This document shows positions 59,182-64,000 of a stretch of 64,000 bases of DNA, piece after piece. The stretch is from NCBI GenBank assembly GCA_963829995.1, contig CAWHKW010000031.1:124001-188000 (forward strand), in the 5' to 3' direction. Below the pieces are notes generated by a model. The model did not search any database. It was given only the letters and a program-made list of their open reading frames with translations, and was not told where the DNA came from. The stretch's first letter is position 1, and the number at the start of each line of letters is the position of its first letter. Both the position numbers and the translations under genes were made by a program. The DNA is from JACCZX01 sp963829995. GTDB lineage: Bacteria > Pseudomonadota > Gammaproteobacteria > Burkholderiales > Burkholderiaceae_F.

Positions 59182-59231
59182 GCAGCGCGCCGGCGCCAGC
59201 GAATCGAGCATCTAGCGAAGAGGAAGTATTT

Positions 59232-60998
59232 ATGGCTTATGTCGCGCACGACGAAACCGCTTTTGCTCCACCCGCTGAAGTCGAGGAGATGGAGCTATAT
59301 CACCCGAAAACATTCATCGGGAAGTACATCTGGAGCCAGGACGCCAAAGTCATCGCGATCCAGTACGCAGTCACCGCGATCGGGATCGGTTTGGTGGCGT
59401 TGGTGATGTCGTGGCTGATGCGGCTGCAACTGGGGTTCCCGGACCAGTTCTCCTTTATCGACCCGAGCAACTATCTTCAGTTCGTCACCCTGCACGGCAT
59501 GATCATGGTGATCTACCTGCTCACCGCGCTATTCCTCGGTGGTTTTGGCAACTACCTGATTCCGCTGATGGTCGGTGCGCGGGATATGGTGTTTCCCTAC
59601 GTCAACATGGTGAGCTACTGGGTTTACCTGTTCGCCGTGTTGTTGCTGGTGGCCAGCTTCTTCGTGCCAGGCGGGCCCACGGGCTCCGGCTGGACGCTGT
59701 ACCCGCCGCAGGCCATTCTCCAGGGTACGCCGGGGGCGACCTGGGGAATTATCTTGATGCTCGTTTCCCTCGCGTTCTTCATCATCGGATTCACGATGGG
59801 TGGTTTGAACTACGTGGTGACGGTCCTGCAGGCGCGCACGCGTGGCATGTCATTGATGCGCTTGCCGTTGACGATATGGGGCATTTTCATGGCGACCATT
59901 CTGGCGCTGCTGGCCTTTCCTGCTCTGTTCGTCAGCGCCATCATGATGATCTTCGACCTGACGCTGGGCACGAGCTTCTTCATGCCCGCCATCGTCTCGA
60001 TGGGCGAGCAGCTGGACTACAAGGGCGGCAGCCCGCTGTTGTTTCAACACCTGTTCTGGTTTTTCGGCCATCCCGAGGTCTACATCGTCGCTTTGCCGGC
60101 CTTTGGCATCGTTTCCGACTTGCTCAGTGTCCATGCGAGGAAAAACATCTTCGGCTATCGGATGATGGTGTGGGCGATTCTGGCCATCGGCGGGCTCAGT
60201 TTCATCGTGTGGGCGCACCATATGTACGTCAGCGGAATGAACCCTTACTTCGGTTTCTTCTTCGCCACTACTACTCTGATCATCGCCGTTCCGACGGCGA
60301 TCAAGGTCTACAACTGGGTTCTGACGCTGTGGCACGGCAACATCCACCTCACCGTGCCGATGCTGTTTGCCATCGGGTTTATCTTCGCGTTCATACACGG
60401 CGGGTTAACCGGCCTGTTCCTCGGTAACGTGACCGTCAGCGTGCCTCTTTCGGACACGATGTTTGTCGTCGCGCACTTCCATATGGTGATGGCGGTGGCG
60501 CCGATCATGGTTGTATTCGGGGCGATCTACCACTGGTACCCCAAGATCACCGGGCGCATGCTGGACGATAGGCTGGGCAAGATTCACTTCTGGGCCACCT
60601 TCCTCGGAACCTATGCGATCTACCTTCCGATGCATTACTTGGGCTTCTTGGGTGTGCCGCGCCGCTATTACTCGATCGGAGGCACGGACTTCATCCCCGA
60701 GTCGGCGCATTCGTTGAACGTGGGTATCACCCTTGCCGCGTTGATCGTGGGCGCGTTCCAGTTTGTGTTCTTGTACAACCTGATCTGGAGTTACTTCAAA
60801 GGCAAGCCATCGGGTCCCAACCCCTGGCGCGCCACCACGTTGGAGTGGCAGACCCCCGACACGCCGCCGAAGCATGGCAACTTTGGCGCGAAGCTACCGG
60901 TTGTTTATCGCTGGGCGTATGACTACAGCGTGCCAGGCGCCGAAGAGGACTTCATCCCGCAGAACCAGCCGCCGGCAAAGAAAGCGGCGGCAGCTTAG
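59232..60998 (+). CDS. Cytochrome c oxidase subunit I, second copy (family A1)
   Basis: Encodes 588 residues, ~45 longer than the first coxA at 48312. Catalytic motifs are conserved: GARDMVFPYVNMVSYW (D-channel), FFGHPEVYIVALPAFG (Glu and CuB His), WAHHMYVSG, and VVAHFHMVMAV (heme ligands). Divergence from the first copy throughout shows this is not a recent duplication. The C-terminal tail is Ala/Lys-rich. A heme A or O at the active site depends on ctaA/ctaB nearby. Confidence 0.94.
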   Translation: MAYVAHDETAFAPPAEVEEMELYHPKTFIGKYIWSQDAKVIAIQYAVTAIGIGLVALVMSWLMRLQLGFPDQFSFIDPSNYLQFVTLHGMIMVIYLLTALFLGGFGNYLIPLMVGARDMVFPYVNMVSYWVYLFAVLLLVASFFVPGGPTGSGWTLYPPQAILQGTPGATWGIILMLVSLAFFIIGFTMGGLNYVVTVLQARTRGMSLMRLPLTIWGIFMATILALLAFPALFVSAIMMIFDLTLGTSFFMPAIVSMGEQLDYKGGSPLLFQHLFWFFGHPEVYIVALPAFGIVSDLLSVHARKNIFGYRMMVWAILAIGGLSFIVWAHHMYVSGMNPYFGFFFATTTLIIAVPTAIKVYNWVLTLWHGNIHLTVPMLFAIGFIFAFIHGGLTGLFLGNVTVSVPLSDTMFVVAHFHMVMAVAPIMVVFGAIYHWYPKITGRMLDDRLGKIHFWATFLGTYAIYLPMHYLGFLGVPRRYYSIGGTDFIPESAHSLNVGITLAALIVGAFQFVFLYNLIWSYFKGKPSGPNPWRATTLEWQTPDTPPKHGNFGAKLPVVYRWAYDYSVPGAEEDFIPQNQPPAKKAAAA

Positions 60999-61002
60999 TC
61001 CA

Positions 61003-61689
61003 GTGAACTCGGAGACGCGAGTCGTGACGGTCACATTGATCCTGATGGCTGTGATCATGGCCATCGTCGTCTGGTGGTTGTGGCGACAATCGGTCAATGT
61101 CAAGCCGTGGATAGCGCAGCATCCGATCGAGACAACTCAGAGCGAAGGCTCGTTATCCCTGCCCGCGGTAAAAGTCGGTCTCGGAGTCTTTCTCGCGGTC
61201 GCCACGTCGCTGTTCGCGCTGTTTATCAGCGCCTATCTGATGCGCAAGACGGCTCCAGACTGGACTGCCCTGGCGGTCCCGAAGGTGCTGTGGCTGAACA
61301 CAGGCATGCTGATCCTCGGTAGTGTCGCGATGCAATGGACGCGGGGGGCGGCGCAACGCGGGCAGATCAACGATGTGAAAACCGGCCTGATGGCCGCGGG
61401 TGTTTTCAGCTTCGCCTTTCTGGCCGGACAACTTTTCGCTTGGCAACAACTGGACGCCGCAGGTTACTTTCTGGCAGGCAATCCGGCCAATGCCTTCTTT
61501 TACTTGCTCACCGCGATGCACGGCGTGCACCTCTTGGGCGGACTGTGGGTTTGGGGCAAGACCACTGCCAAGATGGCGGGCGGCGCCAAGGTTGGCGCGA
61601 TACGCTTGAGCGTCGAGCTGTGCACGGTGTACTGGCACTATCTGTTGCTGGTTTGGCTGGTGTTGTTCGCGTTGCTGTTGTCTACCTAA
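61003..61689 (+). CDS. Heme-copper oxidase subunit III-like protein
   Basis: Encodes 228 residues from GTG 61003 (GTG 61024 also possible). Seven transmembrane helices can be counted. LFALFISAYLMRKTAPDW and YLLTAMHGVHLLGGLWVWG plus LCTVYWHYLLLVWLVLFALL place it in the COX3 family. A second, more typical subunit III follows 12 bp later. The two may act as a pair, or this may be a split or specialised subunit. Confidence 0.8.
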   Translation: MNSETRVVTVTLILMAVIMAIVVWWLWRQSVNVKPWIAQHPIETTQSEGSLSLPAVKVGLGVFLAVATSLFALFISAYLMRKTAPDWTALAVPKVLWLNTGMLILGSVAMQWTRGAAQRGQINDVKTGLMAAGVFSFAFLAGQLFAWQQLDAAGYFLAGNPANAFFYLLTAMHGVHLLGGLWVWGKTTAKMAGGAKVGAIRLSVELCTVYWHYLLLVWLVLFALLLST

Positions 61690-61701
61690 CGGGGAACGTA
61701 T

Positions 61702-62424
61702 ATGGCGCAACCTGCGCTGACGAGTGCGGGCGAAACTGTCCCGCTGCCTGACGGCTTGCAGGGCGTCGTCGCCGACTGGTCTTCGGACCAGCGGGCATTC
61801 AAGAAGGTCCCATGGGGCAAGGCCATGATGTGGATCTTCCTCGTCAGCGATACCTTCATCTTCAGCGCGTTCTTGATCTCGTACATGAACGTGCGAATGT
61901 CCACCACGGAGCCTTGGCCTAACCCCAGCGAGGTTTTTGCATTAGAGCTGTTTGGCAAGAACATCCCACTCATTCTGATTGCGATTATGACCTTCATCCT
62001 GATCAGCAGCAGCGGGACGATGGCGATGGCCGTCAAATTCGGCTACGAGAAAAACAAAAAAATGACGTTTGTCCTGTTGCTGATCACCGCGGCATTGGGC
62101 GCGTCGTTTGTCGGAATGCAGGCTTTTGAGTGGACCAAGCTGATTCAAGAGGGCGTGCGTCCCTGGGGCAACCCGATGGGCGCTGCGCAGTTCGGCTCGG
62201 CGTTTTTCATGATCACGGGCTTCCACGGCACCCACGTGTCGATCGGCGTGATTTTCCTGATCATCGTGGCCATTAAAGTCTGGCGGGGAGACCTGGATCG
62301 CCAGGCACCGGGTTTTTTGACCGGCAGGAAGGGGAACTACGAGATCGTCGAAACCATGGGACTTTATTGGCACTTCGTCGATCTGGTGTGGGTATTCATC
62401 TTCGCGCTTTTCTATCTCTGGTAG
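61702..62424 (+). CDS. Cytochrome c oxidase subunit III (second operon)
   Basis: Encodes 240 residues. MMWIFLVSDTFIFSAFLISYM, FFMITGFHGTHVSIGVIFLI and GLYWHFVDLVWVFIFALFYLW are subunit III signatures. A soluble N-terminal segment of ~35 residues precedes the first helix. It is followed by the subunit IV gene after 8 bp. Confidence 0.92.
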   Translation: MAQPALTSAGETVPLPDGLQGVVADWSSDQRAFKKVPWGKAMMWIFLVSDTFIFSAFLISYMNVRMSTTEPWPNPSEVFALELFGKNIPLILIAIMTFILISSSGTMAMAVKFGYEKNKKMTFVLLLITAALGASFVGMQAFEWTKLIQEGVRPWGNPMGAAQFGSAFFMITGFHGTHVSIGVIFLIIVAIKVWRGDLDRQAPGFLTGRKGNYEIVETMGLYWHFVDLVWVFIFALFYLW

Positions 62425-62432
62425 AGGAAATC

Positions 62433-62813
62433 GTGGCACACACAGAAGGGCACCAGCATTCGGCCGGGACCGTCGCACACGTAGAGGGGCAACAACACCC
62501 GATCGGCATCTATCTGAAGATATGGGCCTTGTTGTTCGTACTCAGCGCCGCGTCTTACCTCGTTGACTACTTCCACGTTCAGGGTTACCTCAGGTGGTTT
62601 CTGATCCTCACGTTCATGATGATGAAGGCAGGGCTAATCGTTGCCGTCTTCATGCACATGGTATGGGAACGGCTGGCGCTGATATACGCCATTCTGTTGC
62701 CGCCGTTGTTGTTGATGTTTCTGCTGGGAATCGGCGCGCTCGAAGCGGACTACACTTTTTTCACGCGTGAAACATTTTTCGGGCCGGGGCCCGCGAAGCC
62801 GATCGGACACTAG
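62433..62813 (+). CDS. Cytochrome oxidase subunit IV-like protein
   Basis: Encodes 126 residues from GTG 62433, with GAGG 7 bp upstream. Three transmembrane helices: IYLKIWALLFVLSAASYLVD, LRWFLILTFMMMKAGLIVAVF and LIYAILLPPLLLMFLLGIGA, with MKAGLIVAVFMHMVWE as in prokaryotic subunit IV. The His-rich N-terminus (HTEGHQH and VEGQQH) could bind metal. Last gene of the second oxidase operon. Confidence 0.85.
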   Translation: MAHTEGHQHSAGTVAHVEGQQHPIGIYLKIWALLFVLSAASYLVDYFHVQGYLRWFLILTFMMMKAGLIVAVFMHMVWERLALIYAILLPPLLLMFLLGIGALEADYTFFTRETFFGPGPAKPIGH

Positions 62814-62823
62814 TCGGCGCAGG

Positions 62824-63384
62824 TTACGAATGGCGAATCATTACGCCCTTCTGCTGTAACGCGATAAGCCAGTGCGGGGCTGATGATCCCGTTCCTGCGA
62901 GTTCGACCTGCGGGTGCAATTTCAGCACCTCCTCCAGTAGCGCTTCCTGGTTGGGCTTCAGATCCATAAAGAAGATGTGTTTGCCATCGCGCAGGGCTTG
63001 TTCGAAACGCTTGAAGTCATGATTGGGTTCCTGGATTCCACGCAATCCACCTTCCCAGGTGCAAAAGCCGAGCATCACGACAGCGAGGAATATGAAGGGC
63101 ATCCAGCCGACAGCGGACTCCGTCCAGCCGGCAAAGTAAGCGATGGCAAGCACCAGCACGAAGGCGCAAAGCCCGACCACGGCGCCTCGTATCGTGGAGT
63201 GGACAATATCGTTCTTCATGAATGACTGGACCTCGTGCAGATGATGGTGATGCTCCACCTCCGCATCGGCGCGGCTGAGCACGTGGATTTGCGAGGCGGA
63301 AACGCCGCCGGCTTCCAGTTGTTCTTCAAAAACTTCCAGGTCGTCCAGGCTGTCGCTGATGAAATAATGCCTTAGCATCTTCAT
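62824..63384 (-). CDS. Membrane protein of unknown function, stress-type architecture
   Basis: Encodes 186 residues. The N-terminal alpha/beta part, HYFISDSLDDLEVFEEQLEA, is followed by the His cluster EVEHHHHLHE, two membrane helices (GAVVGLCAFVLVLAIAYFAG and WMPFIFLAVVMLGFCTWEGG), and a C-terminal part (FKRFEQALRDGKHIFFMDL). The layout is like that of the 57134 protein: soluble, two helices, soluble. Homologues are sometimes annotated as magnesium transporters, which nothing here supports. It is convergent with the oxidase operon, 10 bp from it. Confidence 0.6.
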   Translation of the reverse strand: MKMLRHYFISDSLDDLEVFEEQLEAGGVSASQIHVLSRADAEVEHHHHLHEVQSFMKNDIVHSTIRGAVVGLCAFVLVLAIAYFAGWTESAVGWMPFIFLAVVMLGFCTWEGGLRGIQEPNHDFKRFEQALRDGKHIFFMDLKPNQEALLEEVLKLHPQVELAGTGSSAPHWLIALQQKGVMIRHS

Positions 63385-63535
63385 AGTATCTCCACCGGTT
63401 CATTTCGTTGGCATACGTGACGCGGATTAAGATGACTCGGATTCAGGGTGCCATTGTGCCAGCCGGCTTTATTCTTGAATATCCATTCAACTTTGCGCAA
63501 TCGCTAAACTTCAAGCTCGACTCGCAGGGTTCTGC

Positions 63536-64000
63536 ATGACCGCTAATACGACTACCGAACTTCACAGCCCCGGCGACCGCAGCGCTGCACATTTGCTCGC
63601 GCAATACTGGGCGCTGACGAAGCCGCGCGTGACGCAGCTCGCGATCTTCTGTGCAGTGATCGGCATGTTCCTGTCGACGGCAGAACTGCCCCCATGGCGC
63701 CTGGTGTTGATTGCGACGCTCGGCATCTGGCTGCTGGCCGGCGCCGCGTTTGCCGTTAACTCGCTGATCGAGAAGCACATCGACGGAAAAATGGCACGCA
63801 CGCGCATGCGACCGTTGCCGCGCGGAGAGTTGTCGCCGCTGCAGGCCATCGTGTTTTCAGGCTTGATCGGCGGCGCTGGCATGTGGTTGCTGTACAGCTT
63901 CGTGAATCCGCTGACAATGTGGCTTACGTTCGCGACCTTCCTTGGCTATGCCGTGGTCTACACCGTGTTGCTGAAGCCAAATACGCCGCAGAATATTGTC
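63536..64000 (+). CDS. ctaB: Protoheme IX farnesyltransferase CtaB (COX10), 5' part
   Basis: Begins at ATG 63536 and runs off the window; 155 residues are visible. CtaB farnesylates heme B to heme O. The prenyltransferase features YWALTKPRVTQLAIFCAVIGM, AFAVNSLIEKHIDGKMARTRMRPLPRGELSP are present; the usual NxxxDxxxD aspartates are represented by NSLIEKHIDGKMARTR, typical of this family. It is normally directly after ctaA; here a second oxidase module intervenes. Confidence 0.92.
   Translation, partial: MTANTTTELHSPGDRSAAHLLAQYWALTKPRVTQLAIFCAVIGMFLSTAELPPWRLVLIATLGIWLLAGAAFAVNSLIEKHIDGKMARTRMRPLPRGELSPLQAIVFSGLIGGAGMWLLYSFVNPLTMWLTFATFLGYAVVYTVLLKPNTPQNIV

Overview
The window is a G+C-rich chromosomal segment of a betaproteobacterium, most likely Burkholderiales or a close relative. 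This rests on gene content: ahcY/holin-like/metF behind an S-adenosylhomocysteine riboswitch, dapF-DUF484-xerC, COG0523 GTPase-dksA-STAS-hslVU, grxC-secB-gpsA, and an aa3 oxidase locus carrying DUF2244, a 46-residue small assembly protein, DUF2970, DUF2909, SURF1 and ctaA. No tRNA, rRNA, insertion sequence or CRISPR array was seen.

Layout. 1-7.7 kb is an accessory stretch. It starts with the C-terminal part of a TPR protein, followed by seven exported or membrane proteins on the + strand: a lipoprotein, a large secreted protein, a frameshifted Ivy-like lysozyme-inhibitor gene, two paralogous secreted proteins sharing a Cys-containing domain, a DUF4282 membrane protein and another secreted protein. 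A diverged ~53-bp element precedes the first two. 7.7-20 kb is housekeeping: a cystathionine-lyase-type enzyme, a pteridine-reductase-like/folB/ttcA operon, a MidA-type methyltransferase (frameshifted), and an operon of lytic transglycosylase, NDUFA9-like, DUF3144, GST and cca, then 5-formyl-THF cyclo-ligase and a LysR/DUF2917 divergent pair. 19.8-24 kb is the activated-methyl cycle (metF, ahcY, metK). 24-38 kb holds lpxL-like, dapF, xerC, a zinc GTPase, dksA, STAS protein, hslVU, a copper chaperone, argB, sppA, slmA and moeB. 38-46.5 kb holds ctpA, gpmA, rhodanese, grxC, secB, gpsA, LOG, trmL, comF, bioC and a LysM/BON protein.

46.5-64 kb is respiratory. The first operon encodes an aa3-type cytochrome c oxidase (coxB with one cytochrome c domain, coxA, coxC) with its assembly factors (ctaG, SURF1, an SCO-like protein, ctaA). 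ctaB, usually next to ctaA, lies 8.9 kb further on and is cut by the window end. Between them sits a second terminal-oxidase module: copC, a CopD-cytochrome c-redoxin fusion, a diheme subunit II, a second subunit I, two subunit III-like genes and a subunit IV, flanked by two stress-type membrane proteins of similar architecture. The module's promoter has a perfect 18-bp palindrome lying between its -35 and -10 boxes.

Three genes have disrupted frames: the Ivy-like gene (one extra base), the MidA-type gene (one extra base) and the SCO-like gene (a 20-bp insertion bounded by 10-bp direct repeats that removes its stop). The sequence alone cannot tell real mutations from assembly error. Other unexplained structures are a 32-nt perfect stem-loop whose loop contains the dksA stop codon, and a 26-bp perfect inverted repeat flanking the hslU-argB interval.
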